From: Deltaproteobacteria bacterium
GTDB lineage: Bacteria; Desulfobacterota; Syntrophorhabdia; Syntrophorhabdales; Syntrophorhabdaceae
Length of the DNA stretch: 64,000 nucleotides
Assembly (NCBI GenBank): GCA_022711595.1
Contig: JAKLET010000018.1
Location: 1-64,000 of the forward strand
Reading direction: 5' to 3'
Positions within the stretch are counted from its first letter, which is position 1. Each line of letters begins with the position of its first letter. Positions 50,312 to 59,006 of this stretch are shown here, in pieces. The position numbers were made by a program, and so were the translations under genes. Under the pieces are notes generated by a model, which ran no database searches, had not been told where the DNA came from, and saw nothing but the letters and a program-made list of their open reading frames with translations.

Positions 50312-51295
50312 TTACTTGTTCAGTTTTGCTTTGAATTTCTCGATCATCTTGGGAACAATGTCCTTGTAATCGCCGACGATGCCAAACGATGCAGCCTTGA
50401 ATATGGGGGCATCGGGGTCTTTGTTGATCGCAACGATACAATCTGACGTCCTCATACCGGCAAGATGCTGAATGGCTCCGGAGATGCCGCAGGCAATGTA
50501 GATCTTCGGCTTGACCGTCTTGCCGGTCTGGCCGACCTGGTGCTCGTAAGGTATCCATTCGGAGTCGACTGCCGCGCGTGATGCACCAACAGCGCCGCCA
50601 AGCAGGTCAGCGAGCTCTTTGAGCATGGCAAATCCCTGATCGTTGCCAAGCCCGCGGCCACCGGATACGATGATATCGGCCTCCACGAGGTTGACCGATG
50701 TGGCTGATTTTATGAACTCAACGACTTTCGTCGCAAGATCGGCATCTGAGACCGCAACGGATTCCTTCACGACCTCTGCGCTCCCTGCTCCTTTTTCCGG
50801 CATGGCGAACGCTTTCGGCCTGACGGTAGCGATCTGAGGGGCTGCCTTCTCGTTGACAACCGATACTGAATAGTTGCCGCCGAAGGCCGCACGGGTCATT
50901 TTGACCTTGCCGCCGTCTATTGCAAGGCCGATCGTATCGGTGCAGAGACCGAAACCAAGCTGGGCCGCTGCAGCCGCTGCAACATCGGTGCCCATGACGG
51001 TTGCCCTGAAAAGAGCTATTTCCGGTTTGTACTTTTCAAGCAGGGCCGCTGCCGCTTTCGCATATGCTTCGCCCCTGAAATCCTTGAAGACATCTCCTTC
51101 CACTGCGTAGACTTTGCTTGCCCCGTAGGTCCCTGCCTCTTTCGCAAGGTCGTCTACCTGTGCGCCGATAACAAATGCGCAAAGATTAGAGCCAAAACCT
51201 TCGGCCAGCTGCTTGCCTATGCCGAGAAGCTCAAAAGACATAGGCGAAACGGCGCCTTCTTTATGTTCTATATATACCCATACATCGTTAGCCAT
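50312..51295 (-). CDS. etfA: Electron transfer flavoprotein alpha subunit
   Basis: 327 residues. The C-terminal FAD domain has GGRGLGNDQGF, GASRAAVDSEWIPYEHQVGQTGKTVKPKIYIACGISGAIQHLAGM in pieces and ACGISGAIQH, with IVAINKDPDAPIF. It pairs with EtfB and shuttles electrons from acyl-CoA dehydrogenases to the membrane, or bifurcates. GGAGGG precedes the ATG. Last gene of its operon. Confidence 0.97.
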   Translation of the reverse strand: MANDVWVYIEHKEGAVSPMSFELLGIGKQLAEGFGSNLCAFVIGAQVDDLAKEAGTYGASKVYAVEGDVFKDFRGEAYAKAAAALLEKYKPEIALFRATVMGTDVAAAAAAQLGFGLCTDTIGLAIDGGKVKMTRAAFGGNYSVSVVNEKAAPQIATVRPKAFAMPEKGAGSAEVVKESVAVSDADLATKVVEFIKSATSVNLVEADIIVSGGRGLGNDQGFAMLKELADLLGGAVGASRAAVDSEWIPYEHQVGQTGKTVKPKIYIACGISGAIQHLAGMRTSDCIVAINKDPDAPIFKAASFGIVGDYKDIVPKMIEKFKAKLNK

Positions 51296-51315
51296 TGTAT
51301 TTTCCCTCCTCCAAG

Positions 51316-52113
51316 TTATTTTATAACTTTCAAGTCAATGAGCTTGTCGGTGATCGTGTTGGCAATTTCTTCGATCTCACCCTTGAGGATCTCGCCTGCG
51401 CCGCGTGGAGGCGGTACAGCGATCTCGACCACTTTCGTGCTTGCACCTGCCGTTCCCACTTTGCCGGTATCCACACCCAGGTCACCTGCACTCCACTGGG
51501 GAATGTCCATTTTGGATGCTTTCCTGATCCCCATAAGGTTCGGAAGCCGCGGCTCATTGATACCCTTGATAACGGATACAACGGCTGGCAACTTTGCTTC
51601 GACTACTTCGATTCCGCCCTCGATGGCCCTTTCAACGACGATCTTCTTGCCGCCCGCGTCAACGGAGCGGACCTTGGAAACCTGTGTAAGCTGGCTGAAT
51701 CCGAGGATCGCGGCCAGTTCTGCCCCGACAACCCCGGTGTTGCCGTCTGTGGACTGTTTGCCGCAGAAAACGACATCAACATCGCCGACTTTCTTGATCG
51801 CTGACGCAAGAACATACGCTGTGGCATACGTGTCTGAACCTGCAAATGCGTCATCCGTGCAAAGTGCTACCTGGTCCACTGTCAACGCGAGGGCGTTGCG
51901 CAGCACATCCTTGGCGCCTTCCGGTCCCATGGAAACGGCCACGATCTCGCCATCATAATTCTCTTTCGTCAGAAGTGCTTCTTCGAGAGCAAATTCGTCA
52001 AAAGGATTCGTGATGCAATCCATGCCGTCCCTGCTCAGGGCCCCTTTCGGGATGTCCCATTTGATCTCTGCTTCCGTATCAGGAACCTGTTTCAAACAAA
52101 CCGCTATCTTCAC
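51316..52113 (-). CDS. etfB: Electron transfer flavoprotein beta subunit
   Basis: 265 residues. KIAVCLKQVPDTEAEIKWD start, NPFDEFALEEALLTKE, VSMGPEGAKDVLRNALAL, the AMP/FAD-site region DVVFCGKQSTDGNTGVVGAELA, and the C-terminal recognition loop of the beta subunit. The GTG at 52113 has AAGGAGG 5-6 bases upstream and replaces a longer in-frame ATG. No clear extra FAD-bifurcation signature was tested. Confidence 0.96.
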   Translation of the reverse strand: MKIAVCLKQVPDTEAEIKWDIPKGALSRDGMDCITNPFDEFALEEALLTKENYDGEIVAVSMGPEGAKDVLRNALALTVDQVALCTDDAFAGSDTYATAYVLASAIKKVGDVDVVFCGKQSTDGNTGVVGAELAAILGFSQLTQVSKVRSVDAGGKKIVVERAIEGGIEVVEAKLPAVVSVIKGINEPRLPNLMGIRKASKMDIPQWSAGDLGVDTGKVGTAGASTKVVEIAVPPPRGAGEILKGEIEEIANTITDKLIDLKVIK

Positions 52114-52132
52114 AGTGTCCTCCTTATATGTT

Positions 52133-52915
52133 TTATTCACCCGTAAAGGTGGCTTTTCTTTTTTCCACGAATGCTGTCATACCTTCCTTCTGGTCTTTCG
52201 TGGCAAAACAGAGTCCGAAATCTTTCGCTTCGAGGGTGAGCCCTTCCTTGTTGTCGAGGGAGAGGCTCTTGTTGATACATTCCTTGGCAAGCCGCACCGA
52301 GAAAGGCCCGTTTGCCTTGATCTTTTCCGCCAGCGCCGTAACTTCAACCATCAGCTGGTCCTGCGGCACTATCTTGTTCAAAAGGCCCATTTCATAAGCT
52401 TCCTGCGCCCCGATCGTTTTTCCAGTGAAAATAAGCTCTTTGGCCCTGGCCAACCCGACAAGCTTCGCCGCCCGTTGTGTGCCGCCGAAACCGGGGTGGA
52501 TGCCGAGGGTTGTTTCAGGGAAACCCACTTTGGCCTTATCTGAGGCGTAGATGATATCGCAGGCAAGTGCCACTTCGAATCCTCCGCCGAGGGCAAATCC
52601 GTTCACCGCCGCTATGACCGGCTTCTCCATGTTCTCAAGTGCTGCGAGAGCCTGGTGTCCCCTCGCGGAAAAGGCCATGCCTTCCAGTGCCGTCAGGTCT
52701 TTCATCTCGAGAATGTCGGCGCCTGCCACAAATGCCTTGTCTCCTTCACCGGTAACGATGACCACCCTGATCTCCTTGTCGGCATTGAGCATGTCGCCTG
52801 CAGCCTTCAGTTCGATAAGGGTTTCTGAATTGAGCGCATTCAAGGCCTTGGGCCTGTTGAATTTAAGCGTTGCGATGCCGTCCTTTTTTTCTACGATAAG
52901 GTTTTTGAACTCCAT
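52133..52915 (-). CDS. Enoyl-CoA hydratase/crotonase (3-hydroxybutyryl-CoA dehydratase)
   Basis: 260 residues of the crotonase fold. Oxyanion-hole segments FVAGADI and GFALGGGFEVALACD, and both catalytic glutamates in GGGFEVAL and FPETTLGIHPGFGGTQR are present, so active hydration is expected. The end is RKATFTGE, typical for short-chain crotonases. It overlaps nothing but lies 2 bases after the thiolase stop. Confidence 0.93.
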   Translation of the reverse strand: MEFKNLIVEKKDGIATLKFNRPKALNALNSETLIELKAAGDMLNADKEIRVVIVTGEGDKAFVAGADILEMKDLTALEGMAFSARGHQALAALENMEKPVIAAVNGFALGGGFEVALACDIIYASDKAKVGFPETTLGIHPGFGGTQRAAKLVGLARAKELIFTGKTIGAQEAYEMGLLNKIVPQDQLMVEVTALAEKIKANGPFSVRLAKECINKSLSLDNKEGLTLEAKDFGLCFATKDQKEGMTAFVEKRKATFTGE

Positions 52916-52917
52916 CG

Positions 52918-54198
52918 TTACGCCTCGCATTCAAGAATTGCTGCCAATCCCATGCCGCCGCCTATGCACATTGAAGTGAGGCCGTATTTGAGCCCGAGCC
53001 TCTTCATCTGGTAAAGGGCCGTTGTCACGAGGCGCGCACCCGTGCACCCGATGGGGTGACCGAGGGATATACCTCCGCCGAACATATTGCATTTATCCAT
53101 ATTTACGCCGAGTTCTCTGACACATGCGATCGCCTGTGATGAAAATGCCTCGTTCAATTCGATGCAGTCAATCTGATCGATCGTGAGACCGGCTTTCTTC
53201 AGGGCTTTCTGGATCGCGGGGATCGGGCCCAGGCCCATATATGCAGGATCGAGGCCGCCGTTTGCCCATGATATTATCCTGCCCATCGGTTTGAGGCCGA
53301 GCTCGTTTGCCTTGTCACGAGACATCATAACGACAGCCGCGGCTGCGTCGTTGAGACCCGATGCGTTGCCTGCCGTGACGGTCCCGTCTTTCTTGAATGC
53401 CGGTTTAAGGGCCGACATTTTTTCGATCGAAGTATCCATAGGTCTTTCGTCTGTATCGAACACCGCAGGGCCTTTTTTCGATTTGAGAGGGACGGGAACG
53501 ATCTCATCTTTAAAGAGTCCGCCTTTGATGGCTGCCATTGCCCTCTGGTGGCTCAAAAGCCCGAATTCGTCCTGTTCCAGCCTCGAAATGCCGTATTTAG
53601 CTGCAATATTCTCGGCCGTGTTGCCCATGTGGTAGTTGTAGAAAATTTCCCAGATGCCGTCGAGAACCATGAGGTCGATCGCCTTTGTATCGAACATGCG
53701 GGCGCCGAATCTTAAACCCGGGATAGCGAAAGGTGCGAGGCTCATGTTTTCCATGCCGCCGGCAACGACAACTTCATTGTCGCCGACCTGGATCGACTGG
53801 TTCGCGAGAAGAATAGCACGAAGGCCGGAAGAGCAAACCTTGTTTATCGTGAAAGCAGCTGTTTCCTTGGGGATGCCGCCGCGGATGCTCGCCTGACGCC
53901 CCGGGTTCTGACCAAGGCTCCCCTGGAGGACATTGCCCATGATGACTTCGTCGATCACCACTTCTTTCAGGCCGGGGTCATAATCATAGTACTGTGCCTC
54001 AAGCTCTGTATCTGTCTTGCCTTCAAAGCACTTCGGCGCAACATCCTTGTCCTTGTTCTTCGAAGGTTTCAGGCCTGCCCGTTTAACCGCTTCCTTGATC
54101 GCTATCCCGCCGAGCTCGACAGCCGGCACGTCCTTGAGTGACTGGCTGAACTGCCCTATAGCAGTCCTGGCGCACGAAACAATAACTGCCTCTTTCAT
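52918..54198 (-). CDS. Acetyl-CoA acetyltransferase (thiolase) with extra N-terminal-domain insertion
   Basis: 426 residues, about 30 longer than the usual thiolase. Catalytic blocks are intact: NKVCSSGLRA (nucleophilic cysteine), NEAFSSQA, GGGISLGHPIGCTGAR (histidine) and CIGGGMGLA (second cysteine). The extra length lies at about residues 44-80, a hydrophilic stretch between RAGLKPS and VIDEVIMGNVLQ, where standard thiolases have about 5 residues. First gene of thl-crt-etfB-etfA, so probably a butyrate-type beta-oxidation or condensation pathway. No acyl-CoA or hydroxybutyryl-CoA dehydrogenase is next to it. Confidence 0.94.
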   Translation of the reverse strand: MKEAVIVSCARTAIGQFSQSLKDVPAVELGGIAIKEAVKRAGLKPSKNKDKDVAPKCFEGKTDTELEAQYYDYDPGLKEVVIDEVIMGNVLQGSLGQNPGRQASIRGGIPKETAAFTINKVCSSGLRAILLANQSIQVGDNEVVVAGGMENMSLAPFAIPGLRFGARMFDTKAIDLMVLDGIWEIFYNYHMGNTAENIAAKYGISRLEQDEFGLLSHQRAMAAIKGGLFKDEIVPVPLKSKKGPAVFDTDERPMDTSIEKMSALKPAFKKDGTVTAGNASGLNDAAAAVVMMSRDKANELGLKPMGRIISWANGGLDPAYMGLGPIPAIQKALKKAGLTIDQIDCIELNEAFSSQAIACVRELGVNMDKCNMFGGGISLGHPIGCTGARLVTTALYQMKRLGLKYGLTSMCIGGGMGLAAILECEA

Positions 54199-54237
54199 AC
54201 AGGTCTCCTTTCTTAAGTTGAAAAAAATTTCACAACC

Positions 54238-54266
54238 TTTTTATCGCAATTTCGGATATTTGTCAA
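54238..54266 (-). promoter_or_regulatory. Sigma70-type promoter of the thl-crt-etfBA operon
   Basis: Minus strand: TTGACA (54266-54261), 17-base spacer, TAAAAA (54243-54238), about 40 bases before the thiolase start, which also has GGAGAC as ribosome site. The remaining gap to 54620 (about 350 bases) holds no gene I can support. Confidence 0.6.
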
Positions 54267-54620
54267 CGATTTTAATGAATATCGAAGGGTTGCCTGCAGA
54301 GCTTTCCGACCAATCGGCCTATCCCTCATGAGATGCGTAAAAAAAGGGTTGAATCGACCGGAATGATGACCGGTACGCCCGGCGGCAAAACGATCCCTGT
54401 GCCAGAGTTCATGACGTCAACCGGGAACCCGAAGAGGCGGTGCAACAGGCAGCGATGCAAACATAGAGGCTTGCCGCCCTGGTGTAAGATAGCCACGAGG
54501 AAGACAAGCATCTTTGCGGATATCCGGGTAAATATGCAAGGAAATCTTGAGTTGATCCGAAAGAATATGCTAACATAGACCGATCATTATTTAATCCACA
54601 AACCCTTTCCGAAAGGACAA

Positions 54621-55736
54621 ATGACAAATATGAACATTCCCCCCATTAACCTGAAGGCCCAGTTCAAAGGCGTAAAGAAGGATATACTCAAGGGTGTCCG
54701 AGAGATCCTGGAAGAGCAGAAACTGATCCTCGGCCAGTATTGCCAGAAGCTCGAGGGGCAGATCGCATCTTTTTCCGGAGTCGGCCATGCAATATCATGC
54801 GCCAACGGTACCGATGCGCTTATCCTTGCGCTCATGGCACTGGGGATAGAAAACGGCGACGAGGTCATCACCACCCCCTATACGTTCTTTTCGACGGCCA
54901 GTTCCATCAGCCTTGTCGGTGCAAGACCGGTCTTTATTGACATTCAGAAAAGCGACATGAATATCGATGCCTCTCTCATCGAAAACGCTATTACGGAAAG
55001 AACGAAGGCCATCATGGTGGTGCACCTTTTCGGAAGGTTATGTGATATGGACAGGATACTCGCCATATCTAAAAAGCATAATATTCCCGTCATAGAAGAC
55101 ATGGCGCAGGCGCTCGGCGCAAAAAGGGGCGGTATAGCCGCCGGCTGCTTCGGCGATATAGCCGCCACCAGTTTTTATCCGACAAAAAACCTTGGCGGCA
55201 TCGGCGAAGGAGGAATGGTGCTCACGAAACGAGACGACCTTGGAGAGAAGACCAGAAAGCTCCGGGTGCACGGCATGGGAGACAAACAATACATCCATGA
55301 AATGATCGGTTTCAATAGCAGGCTCGACGAGATAAAAGCCCTGGCTCTCAGCGTCAAGTTCGAAAAACTATCCCAATGGAACAAAAAACGGCTCGAAAAC
55401 GCCGGTTATTACAACATGCACCTCAGGGACCTTCCCATCACGCTGCCCCCGATCGATGATGAGACGTCGCACATCTTCCACCATTATGTTATCCGCACCC
55501 AGGAGCGTGACGCCCTGCAGGCCCACATGAAAGAGAAAGGGGTCATGACGGGCATCTATTACCCGCTGCCCCTCCACATGCAGCCCTGTTTTTCGTATCT
55601 CGGATGCAAGGAGGGAGATTTCCCTGTGGCCGAGGAAGCGGCCCGTACAAGTCTTGCACTGCCTGTCTTCCCGGAACTGAAAAAGATGGAAAAAGACCAT
55701 ATTATCAAAACGGTGAGATCGTTCTTTGAGAAATAA
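54621..55736 (+). CDS. DegT/DnrJ/EryC1/StrS-family sugar aminotransferase
   Basis: 371 residues of the PLP-dependent sugar-aminotransferase family. CANGTDALILALMALGIENGDEVITTPYTFFSTASSI in pieces, VHLFGRLCDMD, IPVIEDMAQALGA with the PLP aspartate, and FYPTKNLGGIGEGGMV with the Schiff-base lysine are all visible, and DEIKALALSVK follows. It probably transfers an amino group to a UDP- or dTDP-ketosugar for the surface polysaccharide. No other sugar genes are adjacent. Confidence 0.92.
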   Translation: MTNMNIPPINLKAQFKGVKKDILKGVREILEEQKLILGQYCQKLEGQIASFSGVGHAISCANGTDALILALMALGIENGDEVITTPYTFFSTASSISLVGARPVFIDIQKSDMNIDASLIENAITERTKAIMVVHLFGRLCDMDRILAISKKHNIPVIEDMAQALGAKRGGIAAGCFGDIAATSFYPTKNLGGIGEGGMVLTKRDDLGEKTRKLRVHGMGDKQYIHEMIGFNSRLDEIKALALSVKFEKLSQWNKKRLENAGYYNMHLRDLPITLPPIDDETSHIFHHYVIRTQERDALQAHMKEKGVMTGIYYPLPLHMQPCFSYLGCKEGDFPVAEEAARTSLALPVFPELKKMEKDHIIKTVRSFFEK

Positions 55737-55797
55737 CAACCAATGATTCATCCGACCAGATCCCGAATCTGTCCGTTATTGGTTATCGATAAATTGG

Positions 55798-58395
55798 TTA
55801 TTCTTTTTTCAATTGCTTATTGTTTTTCACTTTTCCTGCCAGAAATCTCACCATCGTTTCCGGTGTGAGGTATTTTCTGGCCACCCTGTCGACATCCACT
55901 TTTGTCACTTTTTCAATATGTGGCGGCCATGTCTTAAAGGAGCCCGGGGGCAATCCATAGAGCGTATCGAAACACATGGCCGAAGAGATGGCGCCGTTCG
56001 ACTGGATCTTTATATAATGATTTCCGATGAGGTAGCGTTTTCCGTCCTCGACCTCTTTATCAGTAAACCCCTTCTCCCTGATCCTCTCTATCTCTTCACC
56101 CGCAATGCGGATGACGTCTTTCACAAATTTCTCGCTCGTGCCTATATATATACCCATCGCACCGGTCTCATAGGCCATCTGGTTGAAGAACGTCAAGGCG
56201 TAGGCATAAGGGTTCTCCTCCCTCAACACCTGATGTATCCTGCCTCCCATCCCTGAAAGGATGGCATCGAGCACTTCGGCTGCATACCTGTCCTTGTCGA
56301 TCAGTCCCGGTCCAAGAAAACCGAATACGATATGTGTCTGCTGGATGTCCTTCTCCAGGTCCACATCTTTTCTGGCAGCCTTCGGGTATACCTTGAGAAG
56401 GTCGGTCTTTTCGCCTTTCCATCCACGCAGCAATTCACCGACAAGGGCAAAAACCTCTTTTTCGTCAACATCACCCGAGATTGCCAGAACGGCCCCACGG
56501 GGGGTTACATACCGCTTGTATGCTTTCGTGATCTCCTGGAGGGACATGTGTTCCACATCCTCTTCTTTTCCCATGGGGTCGCGGCTGTAAGGGTGACCTG
56601 CGAATATCTCCTCATTGAAACGCATGAACGTTTGACCAACGGGATCATCATCTCTCTGGCGTATCTCCGACAATATCTCCCGCTTGACCCTTCGGAGTTC
56701 CTCGTCCTTCATGTCTGTTTCCATAAGGATCTCTTTCAGCAGGGACATCACCTCTTTCAGGTCCTTACTCAGGAACTTTCCTGAAAGACCAAAGAGATTT
56801 CGTCCGTTGAAAGGTGAAAGCGATCCCGCAAGAAGGTCTGTCTCTTTGGCTATCTGTGAAGAGCTTTTCTTTTTAGTCCCCTTTAAAAGCATTCTCGAAA
56901 GAAGGTTGAATTCTCCAACCATCCCTTCAGCCTCTTTCTTGGATCCGCCTATAAATCCCATCTTGAATGCAAAGCTCGGGGAAGAGGTGTTTCTGTTGAC
57001 AAGACACGTAAGGCCGTTCTCAAAGGTGTGTTTGAACGGATTACTGCGCTTCGGCTTCATTATGACGATGCGCCTGTCTCTTGCCCCAAGGTATTTACCG
57101 GCCGCCCTTTTCACGTCATCCTTCGTTACTGCATCAACGGCCTTCAGGTATTTTTCTATGAAATGCGGGTCATTGGTCACAGTCTTGGAATCGCCTATCT
57201 GACGTGCCCTTCCCTGCACGGTTTCGGCATCGTATATATAGTACGCCTTAAGCATGTTCTTGGCTTTTGTAAGCTCCCAATCCCGAATATTCTTTTCTTT
57301 TACAGCAGCAAGTTCCTTGTCTATCCCCGATATCACCTTTTCAGTGTCATCCCCGGCATAATTTGCGTAAATGATGAATAGGCCATCCTCTTTCGGAGTA
57401 AAGACGTATGTCGATATGCCGTTCACCACACCTTTTTTCTTTTTTAAGGTCTCCTGGAGCCTCGAGCTTTCCGAATCTCCCAGAATGACCCCGAGCACGT
57501 CAAGCACAGGTACATCAGGGTCGGTCCTTTTCGGAGCTGGGTACGCAAGGGCAAGGTAGTTTTCCCTCACATCTTTTTCCAGGATTTTTTGCGATTCCCT
57601 TGCGGCTGCGTTATTCGTTATCTGCCGGGCAGGTGCCTTCCCTGCTTTTAACCCTGAAAAATGTTTATCGATGAGTGCAAAAGCCTCTTTTTTATCGAAA
57701 TCGCCCGCTATCACCACGGCCATGTTCTGAGGAATGTAATGGGAACGGAAATAATCGACGATATCCTGCCTCGAGATCTTTTCAACGGTATCGCTGAAAC
57801 CGATGATCGGCCTTTCATAAAGCTTCCCCTGATAGCTCAGGGCGAACATCTCCTTGAAAAGCTTTCGCTGCGGGTCATCTTCGCCCATCTTGATCTCTTC
57901 GAGTATGACCTTTCTTTCTTTTGTTATCTCGTCTTCAGGAAAAGCGGGGTTCTTCACCGATTCGACAAGAAGTTCGAAACCTTCCCGGAACACCTTCGCG
58001 GGAATGGTGATATGGTACACGGTGTTGTCAAACGACGTAAATGCGTTGACGCTTCCGCCCATGGCCTCAATTTGCGAAGCAAACACATTTCCTTTGAGTT
58101 TTTCAGTCCCTTTGAAGATAAGATGTTCGATGAAATGAGTAACACCGGCGATGGATTCGTTCTCATCGCTGCTGCCAACATTAACCCATATCTGTATGGC
58201 AATAACGCCCGTGTTCTTTCTTTCCTCAAGAATATAATTGAGTCCATTGCGAAGAGAATGCACTTCCATTGCTTCCATCCTTCCCGGGTAAAGCAGGGTA
58301 ATAAGAAATATTGACAGAACCGAAAGAGAAATAAAGAAGAAAGGCCCCCGAAAGGGCCTTTCTTCTTTTCTGAAACAAGAGAATATTGAGGCCAT
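55798..58395 (-). CDS. M16 family (pitrilysin-like) zinc peptidase, two-domain form
   Basis: About 865 residues. After a membrane/signal helix (about 20-40) the first M16 domain has HFIEH with the zinc ligands (HxxEH) and the downstream glutamate in ERKVILEEI; the second half, inactive by sequence, carries the R/Y-type region typical of M16C (YAYALTFFNQMAYETGAMGIYIGT). It is thus a single-chain fusion of the catalytic and partner halves. The ATG at 58395 is my choice, since it begins 8 bases after the iorB stop. A terminator-like hairpin lies inside its first codons. Confidence 0.85.
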   Translation of the reverse strand: MASIFSCFRKEERPFRGPFFFISLSVLSIFLITLLYPGRMEAMEVHSLRNGLNYILEERKNTGVIAIQIWVNVGSSDENESIAGVTHFIEHLIFKGTEKLKGNVFASQIEAMGGSVNAFTSFDNTVYHITIPAKVFREGFELLVESVKNPAFPEDEITKERKVILEEIKMGEDDPQRKLFKEMFALSYQGKLYERPIIGFSDTVEKISRQDIVDYFRSHYIPQNMAVVIAGDFDKKEAFALIDKHFSGLKAGKAPARQITNNAAARESQKILEKDVRENYLALAYPAPKRTDPDVPVLDVLGVILGDSESSRLQETLKKKKGVVNGISTYVFTPKEDGLFIIYANYAGDDTEKVISGIDKELAAVKEKNIRDWELTKAKNMLKAYYIYDAETVQGRARQIGDSKTVTNDPHFIEKYLKAVDAVTKDDVKRAAGKYLGARDRRIVIMKPKRSNPFKHTFENGLTCLVNRNTSSPSFAFKMGFIGGSKKEAEGMVGEFNLLSRMLLKGTKKKSSSQIAKETDLLAGSLSPFNGRNLFGLSGKFLSKDLKEVMSLLKEILMETDMKDEELRRVKREILSEIRQRDDDPVGQTFMRFNEEIFAGHPYSRDPMGKEEDVEHMSLQEITKAYKRYVTPRGAVLAISGDVDEKEVFALVGELLRGWKGEKTDLLKVYPKAARKDVDLEKDIQQTHIVFGFLGPGLIDKDRYAAEVLDAILSGMGGRIHQVLREENPYAYALTFFNQMAYETGAMGIYIGTSEKFVKDVIRIAGEEIERIREKGFTDKEVEDGKRYLIGNHYIKIQSNGAISSAMCFDTLYGLPPGSFKTWPPHIEKVTKVDVDRVARKYLTPETMVRFLAGKVKNNKQLKKE
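58333..58368 (-). terminator. 15-bp hairpin, probable iorAB terminator inside the M16 coding start
   Basis: Perfect inverted repeat: 58333-58347 pairs with 58354-58368, core AGGCCC/GGGCCT, 6-base loop, T-rich arms and T-rich tail (ATTTCTCTTT on the minus strand). It lies 35-70 bases past the iorB stop and within the first 10-21 codons of the M16 gene. Confidence 0.6.
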
Positions 58396-58402
58396 GCGGA
58401 TA

Positions 58403-58996
58403 TTACAGGGCCTTTTTTCCTGCCTGGAACGCCTTGATGTTAAGGTCGTGCAGCTTCGGGGCAAGGAGCTTCTTTATCGCGTCGATGAAGAATGACTCCT
58501 TGATCTTCGGGAAGAAGTTGGAGAATGCGCCAACGAGAACAACGTTCTGAGCCTGCAGGTTGCCAAGCTCTTTCGCTATCCCGAGCCCGTCGACAACGTG
58601 GACATTTCCTTTGAAATGCTTCTTGAACACTTCGGGAACACCCTGGGGATACTGCATCTGTCCAAGGCTGACCGAAGGAGGAAGTATTTCCTGGGTATTA
58701 ATGACGATCTTTCCTTCAGGTTTTACCCAGTTGATATAGCGGAGGGCTTCCAGGAGTTCGAAAGAGAGGAGAAAGTCAACATCACCGTATTTGATGATGG
58801 GTGAATAGACCTTTTTTCCATACCTGAAATGAGTGGTGACATCGCCGCCCCTCTGGGCCATACCGTGGACTTCCGCTTTCTTGACATCATATCCGGCCCT
58901 GATGAAGACCTCGCCAAGAATGTTGCTTGCAAGGATGGCACCCTGCCCGCCTACACCGGAAAGAAATATGTTAGTGGTTTTTTCGTCTTTTTTCAT
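58403..58996 (-). CDS. iorB: Indolepyruvate:ferredoxin oxidoreductase beta subunit IorB
   Basis: 197 residues. FLSGVGGQGAILASNILGEVFIRAGYDVKKAEVHGMAQRGGDVTTH in pieces is the standard gamma-type (PF01558) fold found in IorB, with SGVGGQG binding the CoA end. With IorA it oxidises arylpyruvates from aromatic amino acids, reducing ferredoxin. It lies 10 bases after iorA. Terminator hairpin follows. Confidence 0.95.
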   Translation of the reverse strand: MKKDEKTTNIFLSGVGGQGAILASNILGEVFIRAGYDVKKAEVHGMAQRGGDVTTHFRYGKKVYSPIIKYGDVDFLLSFELLEALRYINWVKPEGKIVINTQEILPPSVSLGQMQYPQGVPEVFKKHFKGNVHVVDGLGIAKELGNLQAQNVVLVGAFSNFFPKIKESFFIDAIKKLLAPKLHDLNIKAFQAGKKAL

Positions 58997-59006
58997 ATTC
59001 GCCTCC

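Noticed and set aside
54333-54578. Hypothetical ORF of about 80 residues before the DegT gene
   Set aside because: No ribosome site, odd Cys/Arg composition and no domain; more likely chance.
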